A model generated the notes under the pieces. It saw nothing but the letters and a program-made list of their open reading frames with translations. It was not told the origin of the DNA and made no database searches. From Actinomyces sp. UMB0138 (GTDB taxonomy: Bacteria; Bacillota; Negativicutes; Veillonellales; Veillonellaceae): 64,000 bases of DNA. Location: NCBI RefSeq assembly GCF_002849225.1, contig NZ_PKMC01000002.1:1-64000 (forward strand), written 5' to 3'. Below, in pieces: positions 25,958 through 34,009 of this stretch (position 1 is the stretch's first letter; each line of letters begins with the position of its first letter). The translations under genes were made by a program, and so were the position numbers.

Positions 25958-27235
25958 CTAGTCTGAGAGGACGGTTTCTGAATTTTTCTGCCTAGACATT
26001 TCGCCTGTCGGAAGCTTGAGTCCCAGCAGCAGTAGGAAGGAAATTACATACAGGCCAGCGAGCGCGTATGCCACGGCTCCGTATCCCGCGCTGTCCACTA
26101 ACAGGGTAACCACTGCGGGACCAACGAAGGCGCCCAAGCCGGCCCCCAAGTTCAATATTGCCAGTGAGGATGCCTTCTCGCTTCCCGCATGCGCCATGAT
26201 CAGCGGCGTGGTGGGCACGTGGGCAGACAGGCCAATGCCAATGGCGGCCATACCAAGGGCGATCAGCCAGAAGTTCGGGCCGGCAATATTCGGGATCATG
26301 TAGAGGTATACCAACGAGGCAGCCGACAGAGGCGTAGCCACCCACTGCAGGGTTCGGTGCCACCCCAACTTGTCACCTGCAATGCCCCACAGCACGTCAC
26401 CGGCGATGGCGACTATCCCGAAGATGGTGAATTCTAGGATTGCCTTGCCCGGGGCCATGTGGTGTACGCGCTGCACATACACCAGGTAGAAGGCCTGCAT
26501 TCCGTATTGTCCAGCAAGGTTGATAATCTTGACAATCCCCATAGCTCCCACTTTTGGACGACGCCACGTGATCGACAGGCCTCGCAGTAGCGATTCGGGT
26601 ACGGAAATGTCTTTGGTGGCACGCGAGGATGGCTGGCTGCGTAGGAAGTACATCGTGACCCACCCGCCCAACGCGGCTAGGACCAGGCCGATCCACAACG
26701 TGGCGATCCCACCCAGGGACGGCACGAATAGTGAGGACAGGTACGATCCGATCGTCTGCATGCCTAGCGAGAAGGCGAACCAGAACCAGCCGGAGGCCGA
26801 CGATTGGCGCTCTGGCACGGTCACCATCATCATCCAGGTTAGAAAACCGTAGGCCAACATTGGGTATCCGAAGCCGCGCATGCCGTAGATGACCATCAGC
26901 AAAGGCAAGGATTTGGAAGGGATAGCTACGGTGATGAAAAGGAAGTCGAACAGCAGGAACGAAACAAGTCCAATCAGCATTACCTTCCGGCAGCTGATTG
27001 CGTCACACAATGCCCCAGACAGGAACGCGGCAAGGGCGACCACTATGCCGTAGCAGGTGTAAACCAGCGAGGCCTGGCTTACTGTGAAGTCCAATTCCGT
27101 GTGGAAATAGTCCGTGATCCAAACGGCTTCAATTCCATCGCCGATGACGAATAGGACGACGCCCAAGATGCCGAGGGTCATTGCGGCGGGAAAGTGTATT
27201 TTGTGTGCCAACTGCGGCAGCTTGTCTAAGGACAT
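25958..27235 (-). CDS. MFS transporter of the polyol (RbtT/DalT/CsbX-like) group
   Basis: A 424-residue, 12-helix carrier. Helix 1 reads GILGVVLFVIGDGIEAVWI, with an acidic pair unusual for general MFS sugar porters but familiar in ribitol/arabinitol permeases. The helix 2-3 loop has DAISCRKVMLIG, and MRGFGYPMLAYGFLTWM is also typical. The ATG at 27235 (MSLDKLPQL) was preferred over one 39 bases upstream because GGGAGAC precedes it. It lies 29 bases before the polyol dehydrogenase in the same direction and should share its message. Confidence 0.8.
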   Translation of the reverse strand: MSLDKLPQLAHKIHFPAAMTLGILGVVLFVIGDGIEAVWITDYFHTELDFTVSQASLVYTCYGIVVALAAFLSGALCDAISCRKVMLIGLVSFLLFDFLFITVAIPSKSLPLLMVIYGMRGFGYPMLAYGFLTWMMMVTVPERQSSASGWFWFAFSLGMQTIGSYLSSLFVPSLGGIATLWIGLVLAALGGWVTMYFLRSQPSSRATKDISVPESLLRGLSITWRRPKVGAMGIVKIINLAGQYGMQAFYLVYVQRVHHMAPGKAILEFTIFGIVAIAGDVLWGIAGDKLGWHRTLQWVATPLSAASLVYLYMIPNIAGPNFWLIALGMAAIGIGLSAHVPTTPLIMAHAGSEKASSLAILNLGAGLGAFVGPAVVTLLVDSAGYGAVAYALAGLYVISFLLLLGLKLPTGEMSRQKNSETVLSD

Positions 27236-27424
27236 CTTTGTCTCCCAATCGTTCAGAACGTGGCGTAGAGCCATGTCTTATGAATTCACCAAAACACTAA
27301 GGCTTGGTCGGGATCTAAGTCCTGAACAGTTGTGGGACTTAAGTAGTTAGTTCGCGGTCGTTTATATTAGAAAGATGAACGCTTTACGCTAATCTTTTCT
27401 CCTCGCACACTACGTACCTGCAGC

Positions 27425-27454
27425 TATCTGGTTTACAAGTATCTGGTTTACAAG
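27425..27454. repeat. Two perfect 15-base tandem repeats in the polyol-operon promoter region
   Basis: TATCTGGTTTACAAG occurs twice head to tail (27425-27439 and 27440-27454), about 190 bases upstream of the transporter start and downstream of the DeoR-type gene. Tandem direct repeats are typical of DeoR-family binding regions. The rest of 27236-27555 shows no gene. Confidence 0.6.
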
Positions 27455-27555
27455 CTGGCACTTTTAACATTGTCGAGGTCGGGCACGTTCATTTCGTGTC
27501 CATTTCGTGATCGTTGTGTGTTCACCACTGTTGGCAGAGAGTGGGCGATTACGCC

Positions 27556-28335
27556 CTACACGCGCACCACAGGCGCGCCTGGAAGCCGTTTCGCCGTGGC
27601 CGCCCGCAGCTGTTTGCCTGTAACGACCACTTCAACGTCGGACGTATTCGCAAACGACGCAAACAGGCAGTGACCAAACTTCGAATGGTCGGCCACTAAA
27701 ATTGCCCTCTTAGCGCGACTTAGCGCCGCCCTCTTTACTGCTGCCACCGCCGGGTCTGGGGTGGAAAGCACGCCCGCATCCGAAATCCCGTTGGTGCCCA
27801 TGTAGGCCAGATCGAAGGTCATCTGCCCCAGGGTTTGCAACGCCCAGTGATCTACCACGCCGCCGGTGATTGGGCGCACGCGCCCACCCGCAACAATCGC
27901 TGTAAGTCCAGGTAGAGCCGCCATCTGCTTGGCTGTGTCCAACGAAGTAGTCACCACTGTCATGCCCTGCAAGCTGGGGAAATGCTCGGGAATAAGCGAG
28001 GGGAGGTAGCCTTCGTCTACAAACACTACGCGCGCCTGCCCCACCCTGGAGGCGGCCTCTTTCGCAATCGCCCTCTTCTCGGCAACAAAGGTTTCCTGGC
28101 GGTCCGCCCATGCGCGCTCAAAACTGCCGGTCTCTACTGCTCGAACCGTGCCGTACTGGCGCAATACTTGCCCTTTTTCCTCAAGCACTCGCAGGTCGCG
28201 GCGGATCGTCTGCCCAGAAACGCCAAAACGGTCGACTAGGTCGGCGACCGCCTTAGCGCCCTCGTGCTGCAACAACTTCAGCATTTGTGTCCGCCGCTCT
28301 GCCGACACCTGCTGATTGCGCGCAATAGAACCCAT
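27556..28335 (-). CDS. DeoR-family transcriptional regulator
   Basis: A 259-residue protein. The N-terminal DeoR helix-turn-helix is canonical (RRTQMLKLLQHEGAKAVADL, then DRFGVSGQTIRRDLRVLEEKG, about residues 15-56). The C-terminal DeoR sensor domain has VVFVDEGYLP, TVVTTSLDTAKQMA and KFGHCLFASFA. These regulators respond to phosphorylated sugars or polyol metabolites. It lies upstream of, and in line with, the polyol transporter and dehydrogenase genes, and probably controls them through the repeats at 27425-27454. Confidence 0.85.
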   Translation of the reverse strand: MGSIARNQQVSAERRTQMLKLLQHEGAKAVADLVDRFGVSGQTIRRDLRVLEEKGQVLRQYGTVRAVETGSFERAWADRQETFVAEKRAIAKEAASRVGQARVVFVDEGYLPSLIPEHFPSLQGMTVVTTSLDTAKQMAALPGLTAIVAGGRVRPITGGVVDHWALQTLGQMTFDLAYMGTNGISDAGVLSTPDPAVAAVKRAALSRAKRAILVADHSKFGHCLFASFANTSDVEVVVTGKQLRAATAKRLPGAPVVRV

Positions 28336-28463
28336 GCCCCAAAACTACCCCGACACCCGTGAACGCGATACTTTTGAGGAAAAGCGCCGGGAGCTTATGG
28401 GAAGCGCTCGAGGGCAAATTTTAGGATAAGCAGTAAAAGCGCACGGCAAGCACAGGGGGAACA

Positions 28464-29006
28464 ATGGCAAATATTCCATGGGGGATGGTCCGCAAGGCTA
28501 CCCGCCTACTACTAAGGGCTCTGAACAAAGGCGGCAGTCAGGGTAAAAGCGGGGACGCAAACGGCGGGTCTACGCAAGGCGCGCCCTCGGGAGCAAAGGC
28601 CCGCTACCTGCGTAAAGGGGCGCCACTTCCTAAATTTGACTATGCTCCCGCCCGCGACGGGGATGCCGATCCGGGCGAGGTCGTGTGGACGTGGGTTCCC
28701 TACGAAGAGGACGGCTCCCGCGGCAAGGACCGGCCGGTGCTCGTGCTGGCGTATTCGGGCGCGGAGGTAATCTGCGCGCAGCTGACCAGCAAAGATCACG
28801 ATCGCGACGCCGCCCAGGAGGCTAGGTGGGGCCGCTACTGGATGGACATTGGCACTGGCAATTGGGATTCTAAGCGCCGCCCGTCCGAGGTGCGCTTAGA
28901 CCGGCTGCTCTCCGTGCCACAGGATGCTGTTCGGCGCGAGGGCGGACGCCTAAACAAGCACACCTACAGCCAAGTTGTAGCCCAGATTCAGAAAATCCAA
29001 GGATAG
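28464..29006 (+). CDS. PemK/MazF-like protein
   Basis: A 180-residue protein with a basic, low-complexity N-terminal 60 residues followed by a MazF-like barrel: PGEVVWTWVPYEEDGSRGKD, RPVLVLAYSG, VICAQLTSKDHDR, then SEVRLDRLLSVPQD. The GKDRPVLVL signature and the downstream Ser/Thr-rich strand match the PemK/MazF endoribonuclease family as found in many actinobacteria. No antitoxin-sized partner precedes it. Solitary actinobacterial members of this type may not act as toxins. The start is supported by GGGGGA seven bases upstream. The next gene converges on it. Confidence 0.68.
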   Translation: MANIPWGMVRKATRLLLRALNKGGSQGKSGDANGGSTQGAPSGAKARYLRKGAPLPKFDYAPARDGDADPGEVVWTWVPYEEDGSRGKDRPVLVLAYSGAEVICAQLTSKDHDRDAAQEARWGRYWMDIGTGNWDSKRRPSEVRLDRLLSVPQDAVRREGGRLNKHTYSQVVAQIQKIQG

Positions 29007-29101
29007 CGCCAGGCGTAAAACCATGTTCGCACCGGGAGCACAACACCGCCATTACGAACTTGTGGTCTGCACACTATTTCCAGGCACTGATTTCAGTGAA
29101 A

Positions 29102-29407
29102 CTAATCCGACTTGTTTTCCTTGCCGCCTGCACCAGATGCATTAGCTTTAGCTCGCATCTGCCCATCTTCTTTTTTTCTTAGGTAAATCTGGCAACCTAA
29201 CCACACTATAATAATAGCTATGTAAAACAGCCCCGCCTTGATGCCAACATAACCCCGCATCATAACAGAGAAACCAAGCGCTATCAGGCATATACAGCTC
29301 AACCTATCCCGCGGTCCTAATTTTCGATATCGTTTCACCGTGTAGTAAAGCGCTCCAAATCCAATCGCTCCGCCCACTATTAAATAAAAAAGTAATTCAC
29401 GATTCAT
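29102..29407 (-). CDS. Small membrane protein, second copy of a duplicated immunity-like gene
   Basis: A 101-residue protein with about three hydrophobic segments (LLFYLIVGGAIGFGALYY; LSCICLIALGFSVMM; LFYIAIIIVWLGCQIYL) and a charged tail (KKEDGQMRAKANASGAGGKE). It is a diverged paralogue of the next gene upstream: KLGPRDRLSCICLIALG aligns with KLTRASRFNCLCLMVLA. The ATG at 29407 was preferred because the spacing from the preceding stop (stop, AT, ATG) is exactly that of the paralogue. An in-frame ATG at 29413 is also possible. The function is unknown. Its place directly after a duplicated protein-tip fragment suggests immunity, which is inference. Confidence 0.65.
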   Translation of the reverse strand: MNRELLFYLIVGGAIGFGALYYTVKRYRKLGPRDRLSCICLIALGFSVMMRGYVGIKAGLFYIAIIIVWLGCQIYLRKKEDGQMRAKANASGAGGKENKSD

Positions 29408-29409
29408 AT

Positions 29410-29502
29410 TCATTTACCTGTTACGAGCTGCTTGCATCCTCCGAAACCTAGTAACTCCCAGATAGCATCAGCTAAGAACGGCCAGGCGGTTTTAGCGAGA
29501 AC
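29410..29502 (-). pseudogene. Orphan fragment duplicating the C-terminus of the secreted protein at 29773-30885
   Basis: Reading leftward, 30 codons encode AKTAWPFLADAIWELLGFGG followed by CKQLVTGK and a TGA. They align closely with the last 30 residues of the upstream secreted protein (LKTAWPLIAEGFWNLLGFGS, then CLDLLKAE). The fragment has no start of its own, overlaps the end of the 92-residue gene by about ten bases, and is followed after two bases by the ATG of the 101-residue membrane protein. It is the scar of a tandem duplication of protein tip plus membrane-protein gene. Confidence 0.75.
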
Positions 29503-29770
29503 CTTTTCTTGAGGATGCCTGCTCCTTTCCACGACTGAGGTACTTATGGGAACGGGCAAACCACCAAAAGATCATTACGCCTACCGAACCAACTACCACG
29601 AGTACCGGATGTCTCCATTTCAGCGGATGGATCACTGCCAGCACCATGAGACACAAACAGTTAAACCTACTTGCCCTTGTAAGCTTCCTACCCATTACGA
29701 GCATGTAGCCCACGCAGAACAATGCTAATGATGCGCAAATAAGTACGGTAATTTTTTGAATTAAATCCAT
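29492..29770 (-). CDS. Small membrane protein, first copy of a duplicated immunity-like gene
   Basis: A 92-residue protein with three hydrophobic segments (ITVLICASLALFCVGYMLVM; RFNCLCLMVLAVI; VLVVVGSVGVMIFWWF) and a basic C-terminus (KYLSRGKEQASSRKGSR). It is paralogous to the gene at 29102-29407, sharing RKL-x4-RxxCxCL-x2-L. The start lies two bases after the stop of the secreted-protein frame, so the two are translationally coupled. I do not recognise a named family. Small, coupled, multi-span proteins next to a secreted protein often give self-protection, but that role is inferred from arrangement only. Confidence 0.68.
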   Translation of the reverse strand: MDLIQKITVLICASLALFCVGYMLVMGRKLTRASRFNCLCLMVLAVIHPLKWRHPVLVVVGSVGVMIFWWFARSHKYLSRGKEQASSRKGSR

Positions 29771-29772
29771 AT

Positions 29773-30885
29773 TTATTCGGCCTTAAGAAGATCTAAACAG
29801 CTACCAAACCCTAGGAGATTCCAAAATCCTTCAGCTATTAGAGGCCAAGCAGTTTTTAAGAACTTTACACCTGCGGGGTTTTTTGAAACTTGCGGGAGAT
29901 GCTTGCTCACACCATTAGGTAACTTAGCTTTCAGCTGAGCTATGCCCTCTTTGACGGTGGCCTTTACTGCTTTCTCCATTCCACCGATCTTGTCGATAGC
30001 CGCAGCTATCTTCTTGGTTTTCCTGAGTTTGTTCAAAAACTATACGAGTTTAGGAACCCTACTGGCTACAGCAGCCCCACCAGTAGCTACTAGAGGCGCA
30101 ATGTCAACGGCGCACTTTGCCGCCGTCGCAGCCCACCACCCAGCATCTGGATCCAGCGTTAGAGGGTACTTTGCATTCTTTGTATCAACAATCTGCCGAA
30201 TACTACCGTCTGCGCGAAGCTCATAATGCGTTTTTACTTCATTGCCATCAGCATCTAACGCCCAAGGCTGCTTAACATATCCGACAGCCTGACCATTTGC
30301 GTCAGTAATGTTTAGAGCTCCGTTATTGCTCTCAGATACTGCGTATCCTTCAGGCAAATCAAGATCAAAATCAGCGTAGGATGCGGACTCGTCTTTTAAA
30401 ATGGTAACCACCTGGGCTGACATATCCTCGCTAAGCAATGAAACACTTGTAGTTTCCCCATTTGGCGAAGTGGTGGTAGCCACGCCGTCTCGCACCGAAC
30501 TCTGGCCGCCGTTGGCTGGCGAAAGCGACATTTTTTGCCCCTCATCTACATAAAGCCGGACATTACCGGCGGGGTCCACCCCTGACACAGCAACCTGCTG
30601 AGGACCGTCAACCGTGTCCAAGGAAATAGAATCAGACACCCCAGTTGTGTCTAGATTGCGATCAATCTTCCCTGCAAACCTCTCCTCAGCTACACCTGAC
30701 TTACTTGCCACAAGGCCCCGCGCCGAGTAAGTACCCGGTTCAGCATCGACTTGTCCAACTGCCGTTCCTGCGGAGTCTGAGATTTCCCCATCTGCCATAG
30801 CCTACGGAACAATCCCCAGCGCCATAGCCAAAGAAAGGAGAGCTGCTATGACTACTCCTCTGAGTACAAAAACACTGCTTTTCAT
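29773..30885 (-). pseudogene. Secreted protein gene with two in-frame amber codons
   Basis: A strong GGAGGTGA site precedes an ATG at 30885. One open phase then runs for 370 codons to a TAA at 29773-29775, broken only by two TAG codons. The first (30802-30804) sits in the signal peptide (MKSSVFVLRGVVIAALLSLA..., cleavage AMA-DGE). The second (30040-30042) follows ASRVPKLV. Between them are about 250 residues of a beta-rich extracellular domain ending NAKYPLTLDPDAGWW, a motif seen in actinobacterial exported proteins. The last about 90 residues are basic then hydrophobic (LKTAWPLIAEGFWNLLGFGS, C). Coding potential persists across both stops. CAG-to-TAG changes would explain both, and loss of function by nonsense mutation is the simplest reading. 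ATG 30798 and TTG 30036 could otherwise start shorter products. Confidence 0.65.
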
Positions 30886-31026
30886 TACTTCACCTCCTCT
30901 TGCTCCATTGCGTAAGGCACGATACCCGCTCAGGCAAAGGCTCGCATCCGCAGGAAACAAGTTTTCCCGCATGATTACAGTCTTTTAATGCGCGAGTGGG
31001 ACGCCCCAGTACCATTTGCAAGAGCT

Positions 31027-31104
31027 TGGGAAGGTAGTGTGCGCTCTGGGCGCGGACGGGCATTTACGCGAAGCGCAAGGGCGGGAGCGCACACTACCTT
31101 CCCA
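31027..31104. repeat. Perfect 20-bp inverted repeat with 38-base spacer
   Basis: Left arm 31027-31046 and right arm 31085-31104 (TGGGAAGGTAGTGTGCGCTC and its complement) are perfectly paired. The spacer is GC-rich, and further short GCGCTT/AAGCGC dyads follow to about 31150. It lies in the 490-base gap (30886-31377) between divergent genes, where a terminator is not expected. The rest of the gap holds no supported gene. Confidence 0.8.
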
Positions 31105-31243
31105 GACGCGCATTGGACAGGCGCTTGCGTGAAAGCGCAAGAGCGTGCCGCTTCGTGGGGAAAATGAAAGCCTAGAGCTTAGCGACCAAACGTGAGCGCG
31201 GTCTCTATTTCTTGGGACTAAACACCCATAAATTCTCCGCAGT

Positions 31244-31255
31244 CCCCATATGGGG
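31244..31255. promoter_or_regulatory. Perfect palindrome CCCCATATGGGG
   Basis: A 12-base perfect palindrome about 120 bases upstream of the acyl-CoA dehydrogenase start. It is a candidate operator, possibly for the IclR-type regulator at the end of the operon. No other copy was noticed. Confidence 0.35.
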
Positions 31256-31377
31256 GCATTGCATCCCATATTTGACACTACAGAGAGGCGTATCCCGGAA
31301 AGCACCCGCCGCCCCTCCAATAGATTTTTGCCGTAATCCAGAACTCACAGCGCAATCAACGCAGATTGGAGATTACG

Positions 31378-32523
31378 GTGTCATACCAACTAAATTCCGA
31401 GCAGGAACTACTACGCGATTTCGTTCGCGACTTCGCGAAGACCAAGCTTGAGCCCCTGGCCGCCAAGGCAGACGAGAAGGGCGAATTCGATCAGGAATCC
31501 TACGACGCACTCCTAGAGGCAGGCTTTGCTGCCCCCGGCATCCCCGAAGAGTACGGCGGAGACGGAATCGACTCGGTCTCCATGGCAATCGTCATGGAAG
31601 AAATCGCCCGCGTGAACGCTTCGGCCTCGACAATCCTAAGCTCCAACAAGCTGGGCATGATCCCGCTAATGCTGTACGGCACGGAAGAGCAGCGCAAGAC
31701 CTACCTGCCCCCGGTTGCTGCGGGTGAGGCAATGTTCGGCTACGCGCTCAGCGAGTGGAATGCCGGTTCTGATCCAGGCGCTATGACTTGCATGGCCAAG
31801 GAAGAGGGCGACGAATACGTAATCAACGGCACCAAGGCTTGGGTGACTTCCGCGGGTATTGCCAAGTACATTGTTCTGTTCGCAGTTACTGATCCTGACG
31901 ACAAGCGCCACCGCATCACCGCGTTCATGCTGCACGCTGACGACGAAGGCATTTCCCTGGGTGCGCCCGAACACAAGATGGGCATCCGCGGTTCTGTAAC
32001 CCGCGAAATGGTGCTGAAGGACGTGCGCATCCCCGCCTCCCGCATGTTGGGCAAGCGCGGCCACGGCCTCTCGCTCGCTTTAGGCACTTTGGATCACACC
32101 CGCATTTCGATTGCCGCCCAGTCGGTCGGCATCGCGCAGGGCGCCATCGACCAGGCAGCCGAATACGTTACCAAGCGTGAACAGTTCGGTGCTCCCCTAG
32201 CAAAGCTGCAGGGCATCCAGTTCATGCTTGCCGACATGGCAATGAAGACCGAGGCCGCCCGCCAGCTCACCTACGCGGCTGCTGACCGTTCTGGCACTAA
32301 GGCTGATGACCTGACCTTCTTCGGCGCCAGCGCCAAGTGCTTCGCCTCCGACACTGCCATGGCGGTGACCACCGACGCCGTCCAGCTGCTGGGCGGACTC
32401 GGCTATTCGAAGGAGTCCCCGGTAGAGCGCATGATGCGCGACGCCAAGGTAACCCAGATTTACGAAGGCACCAACCAGATTCAGCGCATCGTCATCGCTC
32501 GCCAGCTGCTGAAGAACTACTAA
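31378..32523 (+). CDS. Acyl-CoA dehydrogenase (CaiA-like role predicted)
   Basis: A 381-residue flavoprotein with the full acyl-CoA dehydrogenase fold. FGYALSEWNAGSDPGAM is the FAD-binding signature, KAWVTSAGIAKYIVLFAV the middle strand region, and IYEGTNQIQRIVIARQLL the C-terminal signature containing the usual catalytic Glu. The GTG at 31378 was chosen because GGAG lies six bases upstream; a TTG twelve bases earlier would place this site inside the gene. As first gene of an operon with a CoA-transferase and FixABCX, it is predicted to reduce an enoyl-CoA rather than oxidise an acyl-CoA, by analogy with crotonobetainyl-CoA reductase. Confidence 0.9.
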   Translation: MSYQLNSEQELLRDFVRDFAKTKLEPLAAKADEKGEFDQESYDALLEAGFAAPGIPEEYGGDGIDSVSMAIVMEEIARVNASASTILSSNKLGMIPLMLYGTEEQRKTYLPPVAAGEAMFGYALSEWNAGSDPGAMTCMAKEEGDEYVINGTKAWVTSAGIAKYIVLFAVTDPDDKRHRITAFMLHADDEGISLGAPEHKMGIRGSVTREMVLKDVRIPASRMLGKRGHGLSLALGTLDHTRISIAAQSVGIAQGAIDQAAEYVTKREQFGAPLAKLQGIQFMLADMAMKTEAARQLTYAAADRSGTKADDLTFFGASAKCFASDTAMAVTTDAVQLLGGLGYSKESPVERMMRDAKVTQIYEGTNQIQRIVIARQLLKNY

Positions 32524-32539
32524 TCTTCCAGGACCAAAC

Positions 32540-34009
32540 ATGGCTACTAAAGAAAGCACCTCGACGGCGCAGAAGTCCGAGAATTCCTCGATGGAGTCTC
32601 GCACTATCGAGCCCGTCCCCCGCTCTGAACGCCACGGCAAGGCATCCAGCCAGTTCACCTTGTGGCTTGGGGCTAACCTCCAAATAACCGCAATCGTCAA
32701 CGGCACGCTTGGCGTCCTGGTTGGGGCAGACCCAATCTGGGCAATCATTGGCATGCTGATCGGCAACCTCTTAGCCGGCGCCGTAACCGCCCTCCACTCG
32801 GCGCAAGGACCGAAGTTGGGCTTACCCCAAATGATCTCCTCGCGCGCCCAGTTCGGCGTGTACGGAGCGGTACTGCCGCTAGTACTAACCGTGCTCATGT
32901 ACATCGGCTTCGCCGGCACCGGCACAGTACTGTCCGGGCAGGCCATCAACCGCATGTTCGGCATGGGAATCGAACAACCCACCTTCGGCATCATCGTCTT
33001 CGGTGTCATTACCGCAGTCATCGCGGTGCTCGGATACAAGTACATTCACAAGCTCGGAAACTTGGCCTCCTGGGCGGGCCTGATTATGCTCGCCTACCTG
33101 GGGATTCGCATGTTCACCAAGTATGACGTGTTCGCTGCCTTCCACGGCAACCACTTCCACTTCGTATCCTTCCTGCTGTGCATCGCCCTCGGCGCCGGCT
33201 GGCAACTGACCTTCGGTCCTTACGTGGCCGACTACTCCCGCTACCTTCCCTTCGAAACGTCCTCGTCCTCAGTGTTCTGGTGGACCCTGGGCGGGCTGGT
33301 GTGTGGCGCCCAGATCTCAATGATCTTCGGCGTGCTACTGGCCTCCCTGCCCACCCCTAAAGGGCAGGGCTTCATCACCAACCAGGTGGGCTTCTTAGGA
33401 ACCCTAGGTGGCGGCGGCTTCATCGCGATCATCATTTACCTGGTGATCACCATTGGGAAGCTGACCGTGAACACGCTGAATGCCTACGGCGGGTGCATGA
33501 CCATCATGACCACCATGTCCTCATTCAGCTCGGACAAGCAGAAGGGATTCAACCAGAAGGTCCGCACGGGCATCATCGTCGCGTTCATAGCCGCCTCGGT
33601 AATCTTCGCCCTGGTAGCGTCCGCGGATTTCCTAGCCTCCTTCAAGTCTTTCATCCTGACTTTGCTGTTGGCATTCACCCCGTGGACTGCGATCAACCTG
33701 ATCGACTACTACCTCATCTCGAAGGAACGAGTCGACATTCCCGCCCTCTACGATCCGAACGGTCGCTACGGCAAATACAACGTTCCTGCCCTGACCGCCT
33801 ACATTGTGGGCATCCTGGCACAGATCCCGTTCCTAAACTCCGACTTCTACACCGGCCCGATGACAAAGGTGCTAGGCGGAGCTGACATTTCGTGGATCAT
33901 CGGCCTGATCGTCCCCGCGATCATCTACTGGGCTTGGGGGCGCACCGCAGTGAGCGTGCCAGAGCACACCATCTACTTCTATGACGACGAAAAGGAACCA
34001 GTGAAATGA
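32540..34009 (+). CDS. NCS1-family permease (purine-cytosine permease type)
   Basis: A 489-residue membrane protein with about twelve helices. The NCS1 hallmarks are WLGANLQITAIVNGTLGVLV at the first helix, GLPQMISSRAQFGVYGAVLP, and the conserved GPYVADYSRYLP. NCS1 carriers move nucleobases, hydantoins, allantoin, thiamine or pyridoxine with H+ or Na+. Its position, 16 bases after the acyl-CoA dehydrogenase and overlapping the CoA-transferase start by four bases, makes it the uptake system for the operon's substrate. A BCCT carrier (CaiT type) would be expected for carnitine, so the substrate is probably not carnitine. Confidence 0.87.
   Translation: MATKESTSTAQKSENSSMESRTIEPVPRSERHGKASSQFTLWLGANLQITAIVNGTLGVLVGADPIWAIIGMLIGNLLAGAVTALHSAQGPKLGLPQMISSRAQFGVYGAVLPLVLTVLMYIGFAGTGTVLSGQAINRMFGMGIEQPTFGIIVFGVITAVIAVLGYKYIHKLGNLASWAGLIMLAYLGIRMFTKYDVFAAFHGNHFHFVSFLLCIALGAGWQLTFGPYVADYSRYLPFETSSSSVFWWTLGGLVCGAQISMIFGVLLASLPTPKGQGFITNQVGFLGTLGGGGFIAIIIYLVITIGKLTVNTLNAYGGCMTIMTTMSSFSSDKQKGFNQKVRTGIIVAFIAASVIFALVASADFLASFKSFILTLLLAFTPWTAINLIDYYLISKERVDIPALYDPNGRYGKYNVPALTAYIVGILAQIPFLNSDFYTGPMTKVLGGADISWIIGLIVPAIIYWAWGRTAVSVPEHTIYFYDDEKEPVK

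Noticed and set aside
2995..30804. Reassignment of TAG to an amino acid, suggested by four in-frame TAGs in two genes
   Set aside because: Many intact genes here end in TAG (for example xylA, the polyol dehydrogenase at 311 and the CoA-transferase), so TAG is a working stop. Nonsense decay is simpler.
28464..30885. Prophage or integrative element
   Set aside because: No integrase, structural phage gene, direct-repeat attachment sites or tRNA target was found, only a small accessory pocket.
30985..31320. 111-codon - strand frame over the large inverted repeat
   Set aside because: It runs through the perfect inverted repeat and has odd composition (Arg/Ser/Cys-rich) with no ribosome-binding site. 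The repeat is better read as an RNA or DNA structure.
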